In this document: positions 7,930 to 16,265 of the stretch, piece after piece
Layout of the letters: each line of letters opens with the position of its first letter
How positions within the stretch are numbered: the stretch's first letter is position 1
Source of the DNA: Verrucomicrobiaceae bacterium
GTDB taxonomy: Bacteria > Pseudomonadota > Gammaproteobacteria > Pseudomonadales > CAMLJR01
Length of the DNA: 52,445 nt
Assembly (NCBI GenBank): GCA_028293825.1
Contig: JAQGNY010000045.1
Span: 1 to 52,445, forward strand
Direction of reading: 5' to 3'
The notes under the pieces: model-generated
Seen by the model: only the letters and a program-made list of their open reading frames with translations
Databases searched by the model: none
What the model was told of the DNA's origin: nothing
Translations under genes and position numbers: made by a program

Positions 7930-9087
7930 GTGGCGGAAAGCGAGAGCGGTGCGGAACGCAGTGAAGACGCAACCTCCAAGCGCCAGGAAAAGGCGCGGGA
8001 GGAGGGGCAGGTTGCGCGCTCGCGCGAATTAAACACCATGTTTGTGCTGATGGCCGGCGCTGCCGGCTTGCTGATGTACGGTCCGGCGATTGGTAGAGCG
8101 ATGAGCGATCAGATGCGTTTCAATCTGACGCTGCCGCGCGCGGTCGCGTTCGACGACAAAATGGCGGCCGCGCATCTGTTGTATTCGATGAACATCGTCG
8201 CGAATGAATTGCTGCCGCTGCTCGGACTGCTGCTGGTGGCCGCATTGGCGGGGCCGATTTTGATGGGCGGCTGGTTGTTCTCGCCGGCCGCGCTGATGCC
8301 GAAATTCAGCCGCATGAATCCGCTCGAAGGCATCAAGCGCATGTTTTCGGTGACGGCGTTGGTGGAGCTGGGCAAATCGCTGGCGAAATTTATCGTGTTG
8401 TGCGGTATCGCCTTCGTCACCATCAATTCGCTAAAAGGACAGCTGCTCGCGCTCGGCATGCAGCCGCTGGAAGTCGCGCTCGGCGCCGCCTTGCATATGA
8501 CTGGGTGGGCGGTGCTCGGTGTCAGCAGCGGCATGATTTTGATCGCGATGCTCGACGTGCCGTTTCAGCTGTTCGATCACAATCAAAAGCTGAAAATGAC
8601 CAAGCAGGAAATCAAGGAGGAGATGAAGGATTCGGAAGGCCGCCCCGAAGTGAAAGGGCGCATCCGCCAGTTGCAACGAGAACTCGCGCGCCGCCGCATG
8701 ATGGAAGCGGTGCCGAATGCCGATGTCATCATCACCAACCCCGAGCACTTCTCCGTCGCGCTGCGCTACGACGGCAGCCGCGGCGGTGCGCCGATGGTCG
8801 TGGCCAAAGGCACCGATCAAATTGCGATGAAAATCCGCGAAATCGCCCGCGCCCACAACATCACACAATTGCCCGCGCCGACACTGGCGCGCGCGATTTA
8901 TTACACCACCGAAATCGACAGCGAAATTCCGGCGCCGCTGTATTTAGCCGTCGCGCAGGTCCTCGCCTATGTCTTCCAATTGAAAACCTGGCGCGCCGGT
9001 CAAGGCCGCGAACCGCAGGCACCGGATAAATTGCCGGTACCGACCGATCTGGTATTCGACCAGAAGGGCAAGCGAGTTACGGCGTGA
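7930..9087 (+). CDS. flhB: flagellar export switch protein FlhB
   Basis: FlhB is the membrane protein whose cytoplasmic domain selects export substrates. The 385-residue product starts at GTG after GAGGGCGG. Its N-terminus is charged (SEDATSKRQEKAREEGQVARS) and four membrane helices follow. The cytoplasmic domain carries the autocleavage loop, here ITNPEHFSVALRY, with NPEH in place of the common NPTH. Asn and Pro at the cleavage point are kept. The C-terminal half resembles the small protein encoded at 24713-25087. Sigma-54 control from 7848 is likely. Confidence 0.95.
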   Translation: MAESESGAERSEDATSKRQEKAREEGQVARSRELNTMFVLMAGAAGLLMYGPAIGRAMSDQMRFNLTLPRAVAFDDKMAAAHLLYSMNIVANELLPLLGLLLVAALAGPILMGGWLFSPAALMPKFSRMNPLEGIKRMFSVTALVELGKSLAKFIVLCGIAFVTINSLKGQLLALGMQPLEVALGAALHMTGWAVLGVSSGMILIAMLDVPFQLFDHNQKLKMTKQEIKEEMKDSEGRPEVKGRIRQLQRELARRRMMEAVPNADVIITNPEHFSVALRYDGSRGGAPMVVAKGTDQIAMKIREIARAHNITQLPAPTLARAIYYTTEIDSEIPAPLYLAVAQVLAYVFQLKTWRAGQGREPQAPDKLPVPTDLVFDQKGKRVTA

Positions 9088-9120
9088 GTTGATATTTGAT
9101 TTTTTCGTATGGTGCAGACC

Positions 9121-9280
9121 CAAATCCCCCCTAACCCCCCTTTTGTTAAAGGGGGGAATGGTTGGTGCTATTTGGATATTGTTGGGGTTATTCGAATGGT
9201 GTGGAATTGATTCAAGGCGCGATGTGGTGTTTGCCCCCTTTGACAAAGGGGGCTGCTCGCGCCGCGAGCGGGGGATTTTG
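9121..9280. repeat. palindromic TIR element, copy 1 (MITE-like)
   Basis: This 160-base element starts CAAATCCCCC and ends GGGGGATTTT. Inside are two strong palindromes, CCCCCCTTTTGTTAAAGGGGGG-like at the left and CCCCCTTTGACAAAGGGGG at the right, followed by GCTCGCG-C-CGCGAGC. It is a diverged neighbour copy of the element at 9288-9446. Elements of this C-run/G-run type are often mistaken for small proteins with PPLLKGG-like translations. The spacer 9088-9594 holds only these two copies and the flhA promoter. Confidence 0.8.
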
Positions 9281-9287
9281 GGTGGGG

Positions 9288-9446
9288 CAAATCCCCCATT
9301 CCCCCCTTTGTTAAAGGGGGGAATGGTTGGTGCCATTCGGATAATAATTGGTGTTATTCGGATGGTGTGGAATGGATTCGAAGTGCGGCGCAGTGTTCGC
9401 CCCCTTTAATCAAAGGGGGCTGCTCGCGCAGCGAGCGGGGGATTTG
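9288..9446. repeat. palindromic TIR element, copy 2 (MITE-like)
   Basis: This 159-base element has perfect 10-bp terminal inverted repeats, CAAATCCCCC and GGGGGATTTG. The internal order matches copy 1: a left palindrome around CCCCCCTTTG-TTAAAGGGGGG, a less conserved middle, then CCCCCTTTAATCAAAGGGGG and GCTCGCGCAGCGAGC. Only seven bases separate it from copy 1. No transposase is present, so mobility would have to come in trans. It may also act as a strong RNA structure between flhB and flhA. Confidence 0.82.
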
Positions 9447-9524
9447 ATTCGCGTGGAAACCCCAATGCGGTTCCCAACCACATAAGTACAACTCGCTCCA
9501 TTAATTCCCCGTCTCACGCAAAGT

Positions 9525-9540
9525 TGGAAAGCCAATTGCA
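9525..9540 (+). promoter_or_regulatory. sigma-54-like promoter, flhA
   Basis: TGGAAA, GCCAA, TTGCA has exact -24/-12 spacing, with a one-base weakening of the GC half of the -24 box. It lies 54 bases before the flhA ATG and downstream of the two palindromic elements. flhA carries an RpoN-dependent promoter in Pseudomonas, which fits. Confidence 0.5.
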
Positions 9541-9594
9541 CTGACACCTAATACGCGGCGTAAGCGTCGATAAATTGACTGGTGTGATGACGTA

Positions 9595-11721
9595 ATGGCG
9601 AGAGCGGCTTCTAACTCTAATCCGGCTAATTGGCTCGGTAATCTGCGTAGTTTGAGTCAGGGCAATATCGGTATTCCGGTGTTGCTGTTGGCGTTGCTCG
9701 GCATGATGACGTTGCCGTTGCCGCCGTTCCTGCTCGACGTTTTATTCTCATTCAATATCGCGTTGTCGGTGGTCGTATTGCTGGTCGCGATCTACGCGTT
9801 GCGGCCGCTCGATTTCGCGGTATTCCCCACTATCTTGCTGGTCGCGACATTGTTGCGATTGTCGCTGAACATTGCCTCGACGCGAGTGGTTTTACTGCAC
9901 GGTCACGGCGGTGGCGATGCGGCCGGTAAGGTGATTCAGGCGTTTGGCGAGGTCGTGATCGGCGGCAACTACGCGGTCGGTATCGTCGTGTTTATGATTT
10001 TGGTCATCATCAACTTCGTCGTGGTGACGAAGGGTGCCGGCCGTATTTCGGAAGTGAGCGCGCGGTTCACCCTGGACGCGATGCCCGGCAAGCAAATGGC
10101 AATCGATGCCGATTTGAACGCCGGCTTGATCGATCAGGAGCAGGCGCGGGTCCGCCGCGAAGATGTAACAGCCGAAGCCAACTTCTACGGTTCGATGGAC
10201 GGCGCCAGCAAATTCGTGCGCGGCGATGCGGTCGCGGGGATTTTGATCCTGTTTATCAACGTGCTCGGCGGCGTTGCCATCGGCATCCTGCAGCACGATT
10301 TGCCGTTTGCCAAAGCAATGCAGGTGTATTCGCTGCTGACCATCGGCGACGGCTTGGTGGCGCAGGTGCCATCGCTGATGTTGTCGGTCGCCGCTGCTGT
10401 GATGGTGACGCGCGCGAATAGCTCGAAAGATATGGGCGAGCAGGTGCGCAGCCAGATGTTCGAATCGCCCAAGGCGCTCGGTGTCACCGCCGGCGTGCTG
10501 GCGGTAATGGGTATGGTGCCGGGCATGCCGCATGTGGCATTTGGCGCGTTGGCGATTGGCGCCGGGTATGCGGCCTATCGGATTAACAAAGGCCACGTCG
10601 ATGCCGCTGACAAGCTTGTCGTCGACGAACAGCAGCGCGAAGTGCAGGCGCAACAGAAAGTCCCCGAATTGCCTGAGCTGGGTTGGGACGATGTGCAGCC
10701 GGTCGATGCGATCGGTTTAGAAGTGGGCTATCGCCTGATTCCGCTGGTCGACAAAACCCAGGGCGGCGAGCTGCTCGGGCGTATCAAGGGCATTCGCAAA
10801 CGGCTGTCGCAGGACATTGGCTTTCTGGTGCCGTCGGTGCATATCCGCGACAACCTCGATCTGCGTCCGAACGGCTATCGCATCTCGATCATGGGTGTGA
10901 CCTGCGGCGAAGGCGAAATTCACCCCGAGCGCGAGCTGGCGATCAATCCCGGCCAAGTGTTCGGCACCATCGACGGCATGCCCACCCGCGATCCGGCGTT
11001 CGGTCTGGATGCGGTGTGGATCGATCCGCTGCAGCGCGATCAGGCGCAGACGCTCGGTTATACCGTGGTCGATGCCAGTACCGTCGTCGCCACCCACGTC
11101 AATCAATTGCTGTTGAAGCAGATGCACGAGTTGCTCGGTTTCGATGAAGTCCAAAGTCTGCTGCAAGCACTGGCCAAGCAATCGCCGAAACTGGCCGAGG
11201 AGCTGGTGCCGCAAACCATTTCGCTGAACATGCTGGTGACGGTGCTGCGCAATCTGCTGCAGGAAAAAGTGCCAATCCGCGATATGCGCACGATTGCCTC
11301 GGCCATCGCGTCGGTCGGCGGCAAGAGTCAAGATCCCGCCGTTTATACCGCGGCGTCACGCCTGGCACTGAGCCGCATCATCGTGCAGAAAATCTTCGGC
11401 AACACGCCATCGCTGCCGGTCATGACGCTTTCGCCGGCAATGGAACAGATGTTGCTGAAAAGCCAACAACAGGCGCAACAGATGGGTAATTTTGACGACA
11501 TCGTGCTGGAGCCCGGTTTGGCGGAGCGGCTACAGACATCGATTCGCGATGCCGCGCAGAAGCAGGAGTTGGCCGGCAAGGCGGCAGTGCTGTTGGTATC
11601 GGCGCCGCTGCGCGCGGTGATGGCGAAGTTCTCGCGCTACATCAACGGTGAAATTCAGGTGTTGTCGTTCAACGAAATACCGGACGACAAACAGGTCACC
11701 ATTGAAGCCAGCATTGGTTGA
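9595..11721 (+). CDS. flhA: flagellar export apparatus protein FlhA
   Basis: FlhA is the largest membrane part of the export gate. It couples proton flow to export and binds chaperone-substrate complexes. The 708-residue product has about eight membrane helices in the first 330 residues. The FHIPEP signature lies in RISEVSARFTLDAMPGKQMA and DADLNAGLID. A four-part cytoplasmic domain follows (about 360-700, with GYRLIPLVD and LLGRIKGIRKRLSQDIGF). Length and order are standard. It appears to be transcribed from its own site at 9525. Confidence 0.96.
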   Translation: MARAASNSNPANWLGNLRSLSQGNIGIPVLLLALLGMMTLPLPPFLLDVLFSFNIALSVVVLLVAIYALRPLDFAVFPTILLVATLLRLSLNIASTRVVLLHGHGGGDAAGKVIQAFGEVVIGGNYAVGIVVFMILVIINFVVVTKGAGRISEVSARFTLDAMPGKQMAIDADLNAGLIDQEQARVRREDVTAEANFYGSMDGASKFVRGDAVAGILILFINVLGGVAIGILQHDLPFAKAMQVYSLLTIGDGLVAQVPSLMLSVAAAVMVTRANSSKDMGEQVRSQMFESPKALGVTAGVLAVMGMVPGMPHVAFGALAIGAGYAAYRINKGHVDAADKLVVDEQQREVQAQQKVPELPELGWDDVQPVDAIGLEVGYRLIPLVDKTQGGELLGRIKGIRKRLSQDIGFLVPSVHIRDNLDLRPNGYRISIMGVTCGEGEIHPERELAINPGQVFGTIDGMPTRDPAFGLDAVWIDPLQRDQAQTLGYTVVDASTVVATHVNQLLLKQMHELLGFDEVQSLLQALAKQSPKLAEELVPQTISLNMLVTVLRNLLQEKVPIRDMRTIASAIASVGGKSQDPAVYTAASRLALSRIIVQKIFGNTPSLPVMTLSPAMEQMLLKSQQQAQQMGNFDDIVLEPGLAERLQTSIRDAAQKQELAGKAAVLLVSAPLRAVMAKFSRYINGEIQVLSFNEIPDDKQVTIEASIG

Positions 11722-11736
11722 GAGGGTTTTTAGCGA

Positions 11737-11815
11737 GCTGGAAGGCTAGCTAGAAAAGCTAAGAGCAACCGTTAGACGGCCGTAGTTAATGGCAGCAGTT
11801 AACGGCATTTGAATT
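11737..11815 (+). repeat. degenerate about 13-bp tandem array, flhA-flhF spacer
   Basis: Units of 12, 13, 13, 14, 13 and 14 bases end in GCTA, GCTA, GTTA, GTTA, GTTA and AATT. Examples are GCTAGAAAAGCTA (11749) and ATGGCAGCAGTTA (11789). The periodicity is visible but weaker than in the other arrays, because unit length varies. Confidence 0.45.
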
Positions 11816-11847
11816 GACAGAAATAGTTGCTTAAGGAGTTCGAGGGC

Positions 11848-13038
11848 ATGGCTATGAAAAGCTTTATCGCGGCGGATATGCGCACAGCGTTGCGGCTGGT
11901 TCGGGAAGAGTTCGGCGAGGACGCAGTGATTCTTTCCAACAAGCGCGTGCCGCAGGGCATCGAGCTGGTCGCCGCGACGGAGATGCCGCCGGCGGCGCCA
12001 CCGCGCAGCGAGCCGCAGCAGCAGCCGGAAATGTCCGCGCCGCAAGCCGAATCCTTTGCCTTCGACGAAACACCGCGCGAACGCCGTGCTGCACCCGACA
12101 GCGGCTGGCTGCAGATGCAGCAGGAGATGCGCGCGATGCGCGAGCTGATCGCGCAGCAATACACCAATTTTTCGTGGCAGCAATACCGTTCGCAGCAACC
12201 GGCGCAAGCGGCCATGTGGCGCCGTCTGCAACGGCTCGGATTAGACGCTGCGGTGACGCGCGATCTGCTCGATGGTGCCGTGCAAAGTGAAGAAGCCAAT
12301 GCCAACGAAGCATGGCAGGGCTTGATGAATAAACTGAGCGCGCGCGTCGCCGTGTGCGATGGCGATTTAATTGCGCAGGGCGGTACGTTCGCGTTTATCG
12401 GTCCGACCGGCGCCGGCAAAACCACTACTATCGGCAAGCTCGCCGCGCGCTATGTACTCGACAACGGCAACGCCGATATCGCCTTGGTGACGATGGACAG
12501 CTATCGCATCGGTGCGCACGAACAATTGCGCACGCTGAGCCGCATTTTGAATATTCCGTGCAAGATCGTTTCCGCCCAACGCGACTTAGGCGCGGTGTTA
12601 TACGAATTGCGCCACTGCAAATTGATCCTGATCGACAGCGCCGGCCTCAATACCAAAGCGCCGGAATTTCGCCAGCAAGTGGAAGCGTTAGATGCGCTCG
12701 GCGATCGTGTTCGCTGCATTCAAGTGCTCGCCGCCAACTGTCAGCATCAGGCCATGCGCGCGGCGCAGCGCGCCTATCGCACCGGTAATTTGGCCGGCTG
12801 CATTCTGACTAAAATCGACGAGGCCGGCAGTCTGGGCGAAAGCGTCAGCGCATTAATTGCCGGCGGTTTGCCGCTCGCCTATACCACCGATGGTCAGGCG
12901 ATTCCCGGCGATATCGCAGTCGGCAATGGCAAAGCATTGGTCGGCAAAGCGATCGCGCTGGCCAAGCAAAATGAATGCAATGAAGATGAAATCGCGCAAG
13001 CATTCGCGACACAAAGAGAAAAAGCCTTGTCCGCATAA
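11848..13038 (+). CDS. flhF: flagellar SRP-type GTPase FlhF
   Basis: FlhF is a GTPase related to Ffh and FtsY that sets the polar site of flagellar assembly. The 396-residue product has an N-terminal B domain (MKSFIAADMRTALRLVREEFG), a helical N domain and a G domain with P-loop GPTGAGKTTTIGKLAARY, VTMDSYRIGAHEQL and LIDSAGLN. The TKID-type base-recognition motif (ILTKIDEAGSLGESVSA) follows. An upstream in-frame TTG at 11827 is unlikely, because the ribosome site AAGGAG lies inside that extension and serves the ATG at 11848. Confidence 0.95.
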   Translation: MAMKSFIAADMRTALRLVREEFGEDAVILSNKRVPQGIELVAATEMPPAAPPRSEPQQQPEMSAPQAESFAFDETPRERRAAPDSGWLQMQQEMRAMRELIAQQYTNFSWQQYRSQQPAQAAMWRRLQRLGLDAAVTRDLLDGAVQSEEANANEAWQGLMNKLSARVAVCDGDLIAQGGTFAFIGPTGAGKTTTIGKLAARYVLDNGNADIALVTMDSYRIGAHEQLRTLSRILNIPCKIVSAQRDLGAVLYELRHCKLILIDSAGLNTKAPEFRQQVEALDALGDRVRCIQVLAANCQHQAMRAAQRAYRTGNLAGCILTKIDEAGSLGESVSALIAGGLPLAYTTDGQAIPGDIAVGNGKALVGKAIALAKQNECNEDEIAQAFATQREKALSA

Positions 13039-13040
13039 GG

Positions 13041-13240
13041 CTCGTCGCATAAAGCAGCTAATTCCTTGTAATCGCTTTGCGATAAAGCAACTAGGCTCTT
13101 TTTAATCGTTTCGCTATATAGCAGCTACACTCTGGCGGGGCTGTTAGCGATAAAGGCGTTGCGCCGTTTGCAATCGTTTTGGCATACAGCGTCTACGCTC
13201 TTGTTAATTCGTTTCGCTATACAGCAGCTACACTTAGGCC
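13041..13240 (+). repeat. 34-bp-period degenerate tandem array, flhF-fleN spacer
   Basis: Six units can be lined up on a GCAGCTA-like core at 13054, 13087, 13121, 13155, 13189 and 13224, so the steps are 33, 34, 34, 34 and 35 bases. Each core follows an ATAAA- or ATACA-like run, and several units share TTTCGCTATA before it and CACTC or GCTCT after it. The fourth unit is strongly diverged (GGCGTTG). The array fills the space between the flhF stop and the fleN leader. Confidence 0.8.
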
Positions 13241-13272
13241 ATCTTTATTAACCAGCAGGAGTTCGCACGGGC

Positions 13273-14097
13273 ATGAGCAGTAGGCACCCGGTGCAAGTCA
13301 TCGCCGTTACCGGTGGTAAAGGTGGCGTCGGCAAGACCAGCGTTTCGATCAACCTGTCGGTATCGCTCGCGCAAATGGGCCGCCGCGTCGCTTTGCTCGA
13401 CGCCGATTTGGGGCTCGCCAATATCGATGTGCTACTCGGCCTTAACGCCAAGCGCAATCTCGAAAATGTGCTGGCCGGCGAATGCAGTCTGCTCGACATC
13501 ATGCTCACCGGTCCCGCCGGTATTCGCATTATTCCCGCTTCGTCCGGAACCCAGCGCATGTCGCAATTGGGCGCGATGGAGCACGCTGGTTTAATTCACG
13601 CCTTCAGCGAAATCAGCGAACAAATCGATGTGTTGATTATCGACACCGCTGCCGGCATTTCCGATTCGGTAGTGAGTTTCGTGCGCGCCGCACAAGAAGT
13701 GTTAGTGGTGGTGTGCGACGAACCGGGTTCGATTACCGACGCCTATGCACTGATTAAATTGCTCAATCGCGATTACGGTATGAACCGTTTTCGCGTGCTT
13801 GCCAACATGACGCGCACGACCAGTGAAGGCCAAAATCTTTTTAATAAACTGACGCAGGTCACCGAACGCTTTCTCGACGCCACGCTGCAATACGTCGGCA
13901 GCGTGCCGTTCGACGAAGCGATGCGCAAAGCGATTCAAAAGCAGCGCGCCGTGGTGGATATGACGCCGCGCAGCAAGGCGGCAATTGCATTTCAAACGCT
14001 CGCCGAGAGAGTCGATAAATGGCCGCTGCCGAGTTCGCCGCGCGGTCATCTCGAATTTTTTGTCGAGCGTCTCGTGCAACCGGCTGCTGCCGGTTAA
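13273..14097 (+). CDS. fleN: flagellar number regulator FleN (FlhG), MinD-type ATPase
   Basis: FleN/FlhG is a MinD/ParA-family ATPase that limits flagellar number, in Pseudomonas by antagonising the activator FleQ. The 274-residue product has the deviant Walker A GGKGGVGKTSVSINLSVSLA, DADLGLANIDVLLGL and the Walker B region VDVLIIDTAAGISDSVVSF-like. It lacks the N-terminal FlhF-activating extension in a clear form, although the first residues are variable. AGGAG lies rather far (12 bases) from the ATG. It sits between flhF and fliA, as in relatives. Confidence 0.94.
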   Translation: MSSRHPVQVIAVTGGKGGVGKTSVSINLSVSLAQMGRRVALLDADLGLANIDVLLGLNAKRNLENVLAGECSLLDIMLTGPAGIRIIPASSGTQRMSQLGAMEHAGLIHAFSEISEQIDVLIIDTAAGISDSVVSFVRAAQEVLVVVCDEPGSITDAYALIKLLNRDYGMNRFRVLANMTRTTSEGQNLFNKLTQVTERFLDATLQYVGSVPFDEAMRKAIQKQRAVVDMTPRSKAAIAFQTLAERVDKWPLPSSPRGHLEFFVERLVQPAAAG

Positions 14098-14103
14098 TTC
14101 GCA

Positions 14104-14853
14104 ATGGCGGCCGATCGTCTGACGATGTACAGCGCAGCGCGGGGCGATGCCTCGGCGCAATTGGTCGAGCTGCACGCGCCGCTGGTCAAACGTATCGCCC
14201 ATCATTTGATGGCGCGACTGCCGTCGAATGTTCAGGTCGACGATTTAATTCAGGCGGGCTTGATCGGTTTGCTTGAAGCGTCGCGCAATTACGACGCGAG
14301 TAAAGGCGCGAGTTTCGAAACGTATGCCGGTATTCGCATTCGCGGTTCGATGATCGATGAAGTGCGGCGTGGCGATTGGGTGCCACGTTCGGTGCATCGC
14401 AATACGCGGCGTATTGCTGAAGCGATGGCGCGTCTCGGCAAACGTCTGAATCGCGACGCGACCGATCAGGAAGTGGCGAAAGAGCTCGATGTATCGTTGG
14501 CCGAATATCAAACCATGGCGCAGGACTCGCTGTGCAGTCGGCTTTATAGTTTCGAAGATTTATCCGGCGACGATGACAGTCTCGACGATCATTTGCCGAG
14601 CGACGGTCCATCGCCGGCGCAGCACGCGCAGAGCGAAACCATGCGCCGGCATTTGGCGGTGGCCATCGGCGGTTTGCCGGAGCGCGAGCGTTTGGTGTTG
14701 TCGCTGTATTACAACGATGAACTCAATTTAAAAGAAATCGGTTTAGTGCTCGGTGTCAGCGAATCACGCGTGAGCCAGATCCACACGCAGGCCGCATTGC
14801 GTTTGCGCGCAAAAATGACGGGTTGGGAATCGGGTGATTTACACGTTTCATAA
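14104..14853 (+). CDS. fliA: sigma factor FliA (sigma-28)
   Basis: FliA transcribes late flagellar genes such as flagellin and chemotaxis genes. The 249-residue product has region 2 (LVKRIAHHLMARLPSNVQVD, DLIQAGLIGLLEASRNYD, FETYAGIRIRGSMIDEVRR), region 3 (RRIAEAMARLGKRLNRDATD) and region 4 (ERLVLSLYYNDELNLKEIG, LGVSESRVSQIHTQAALRLR). It follows fleN by six bases. An ATG at 14128 is an alternative start eight codons in. No clear sigma-28 promoter was found for the genes downstream. Confidence 0.96.
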   Translation: MAADRLTMYSAARGDASAQLVELHAPLVKRIAHHLMARLPSNVQVDDLIQAGLIGLLEASRNYDASKGASFETYAGIRIRGSMIDEVRRGDWVPRSVHRNTRRIAEAMARLGKRLNRDATDQEVAKELDVSLAEYQTMAQDSLCSRLYSFEDLSGDDDSLDDHLPSDGPSPAQHAQSETMRRHLAVAIGGLPERERLVLSLYYNDELNLKEIGLVLGVSESRVSQIHTQAALRLRAKMTGWESGDLHVS

Positions 14854-14906
14854 TAATTTTTTTCAGTAAGCCGACCGTTAAATAAAAACTAATTTTGCTC
14901 AAGCGG

Positions 14907-14924
14907 TAGCCACATTAGTGGCTA
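14907..14924. repeat. inverted repeat in the fliA-cheY spacer
   Basis: TAGCCAC and GTGGCTA form a perfect 7-bp stem around ATTA. It lies 54 bases after the fliA stop. A T-tract does not follow, so it may be a weak terminator, an RNA hairpin or an operator. The rest of the 185-base spacer shows a short IR (CGCAG...CTGCG) but no convincing promoter. Confidence 0.4.
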
Positions 14925-15027
14925 TATCGAAGGATTTATCTCCGCAGTCGGATTCTGCGACTAGACTGGCTTCATTCAGCTACTAGACTCTGTAAGTGCG
15001 GCGGCCATGGCGGCCTGTTAAATCGTT

Positions 15028-15033
15028 AGGAGG
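15028..15033 (+). promoter_or_regulatory. ribosome binding site selecting the cheY TTG start
   Basis: AGGAGG stands five bases before TTG 15039 but 17 bases before the next in-frame ATG at 15051. The spacing favours TTG as the start codon. Confidence 0.65.
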
Positions 15034-15038
15034 TTGTT

Positions 15039-15431
15039 TTGGATAAGAACATGAAGATTCTCATCGTCGATGATTTTTCGACCATGAGGCGCATTATTAA
15101 AAATCTTCTGCGCGATCTCGGCTTTGTAAATACGGCGGAGGCCGACGATGGCTCCAGCGCGTTGCCGATGTTGCAAAACGGCAATTTCGATTTTCTCGTG
15201 ACCGATTGGAATATGCCCGGCATGACCGGCATCGATTTGTTGAAGGCGGTGCGCGCTGACGACAAGCTTAAAAATCTTCCCATCTTGATGGTTACGGCCG
15301 AAGCCAAGCGCGATCAGATTATCGAAGCCGCGCAGGCGGGCGTGAATGGCTACGTCGTCAAACCCTTCACAGCCGCTGTGCTCAAAGAGAAAATCGAAAA
15401 GATTTTCGAGCGCGTTGACGCTGCCAAATAA
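15039..15431 (+). CDS. cheY: chemotaxis response regulator CheY
   Basis: CheY carries phosphate from CheA to the motor protein FliM. The 130-residue single receiver domain has the acidic pair in [13 protein letters not shown], the phosphoacceptor Asp in [13 protein letters not shown], Thr in [13 protein letters not shown] and Lys in [16 protein letters not shown]. The likely start is TTG, set by an ideal ribosome site. The ATG four codons later (MKILIVDDF) matches the Pseudomonas start and remains possible. The gene opens the cheYZAB block. Confidence 0.95.
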   Translation: MDKNMKILIVDDFSTMRRIIKNLLRDLGFVNTAEADDGSSALPMLQNGNFDFLVTDWNMPGMTGIDLLKAVRADDKLKNLPILMVTAEAKRDQIIEAAQAGVNGYVVKPFTAAVLKEKIEKIFERVDAAK

Positions 15432-15454
15432 AAATTCGTAGAGATGTGAAAAAC

Positions 15455-16255
15455 ATGTCGGGCGCAGATAATTTCGAAGGTCAGCCAGAATTGTTGGATG
15501 AATTAAAAGAACGAGCGCGCGGCCTGGTGTCGAGTCTCGAACTGGGCGATTTTTCCAACGCGGCGGAGTTAATTCGCCAAATCAACGAAGCACGCGATCG
15601 CAGTATTTATCGCGAAGTCGGCAAGCTCACGCGCGGTCTGCATGAGGCCATCGTCAATTTCCAAATCGACGCCGCACAGAGCAGCGCCGATCAAGAAAAA
15701 ATGTCGAAAATCGCCAACGCGCAGGAGCGCCTCGATTACGTAATCGGGCTGACACAGCGTTCGGCCGATAAAACCATGGATATGGTCGAGGAGGGGATTC
15801 CGGTTGCCGAGCAGCTCGGCACCAGCGCGAAATCGCTGCATGAAGAGTGGCAGCGTCTGATTCGCCGCGAAATGAAGCCGGAAGAATTTCGCGACCTGTA
15901 TCACCGCATCGATGTATTTCTCGGCGAGACGGTCGAGCGCTCCGGCGTTATTTCGGAAAAATTCAATTCGATTTTATTGGCCCAAGACTTCCAGGATTTA
16001 TCGGGTCAGGTCATTAAGAAAGTTATTTCGCTGGTGCAGGAAGTCGAAGACCGTCTGGTCGATTTGATGCGCGTGGCCGGACAAGTCGAACAAATAACCG
16101 GCATTTTCGGCGCGGCCGATGTTATTGCTGCAGCGCCAGCCGCTGCGGTTGCCGACGTGGTAGCGGAAGGACCGCAAATTAAAGCGGGCGAGCGTACCGA
16201 CGTGGTTTCCGGTCAGGACGACGTCGATGAGTTGCTCTCAAGTCTTGGCTTCTAA
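15455..16255 (+). CDS. cheZ: CheY phosphatase CheZ
   Basis: CheZ dephosphorylates CheY-P. The 266-residue product is mostly long helix. The active-site region is ILLAQDFQDLSGQVIKKVI, with the catalytic Gln in QDLSGQ. The end, GQDDVDELLSSLGF, is the classic C-terminal CheY-binding peptide. An earlier GTG at 15446 is also possible. The ATG at 15455 has GAGA about ten bases upstream and is preferred. It follows cheY by 23 bases and precedes cheA by ten. Confidence 0.94.
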   Translation: MSGADNFEGQPELLDELKERARGLVSSLELGDFSNAAELIRQINEARDRSIYREVGKLTRGLHEAIVNFQIDAAQSSADQEKMSKIANAQERLDYVIGLTQRSADKTMDMVEEGIPVAEQLGTSAKSLHEEWQRLIRREMKPEEFRDLYHRIDVFLGETVERSGVISEKFNSILLAQDFQDLSGQVIKKVISLVQEVEDRLVDLMRVAGQVEQITGIFGAADVIAAAPAAAVADVVAEGPQIKAGERTDVVSGQDDVDELLSSLGF

Positions 16256-16265
16256 GGAGCACTAA

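Noticed and set aside
7710-8039. N-terminal extension of the ABM gene to 206 residues
   Set aside because: It overlaps the flhB start and promoter, has no domain similarity, and the ATG at 7709 has a good ribosome site and the family start.
9089-9409. 106-codon frame with PLLLKGG/PLLKGG repeats
   Set aside because: It lies across the two palindromic elements and its repeated peptide comes from their C-runs and G-runs. It is a well-known kind of false gene.
11720-11745. GG-N10-GC match as a sigma-54 site for flhF
   Set aside because: Only the bare doublets match. The flanks (GGGTT and GAGCT) are unlike TGGCA and TTGC.
13041-13240. CRISPR array
   Set aside because: Units are directly adjacent and diverged. 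There are no identical repeats separated by unique spacers, and no cas genes are present.
14896-14930. TCAAG...GGCTATA as a sigma-28 promoter for cheY
   Set aside because: The spacing is off by about three bases and the -10 part matches GCCGATA poorly. It overlaps the inverted repeat at 14907.
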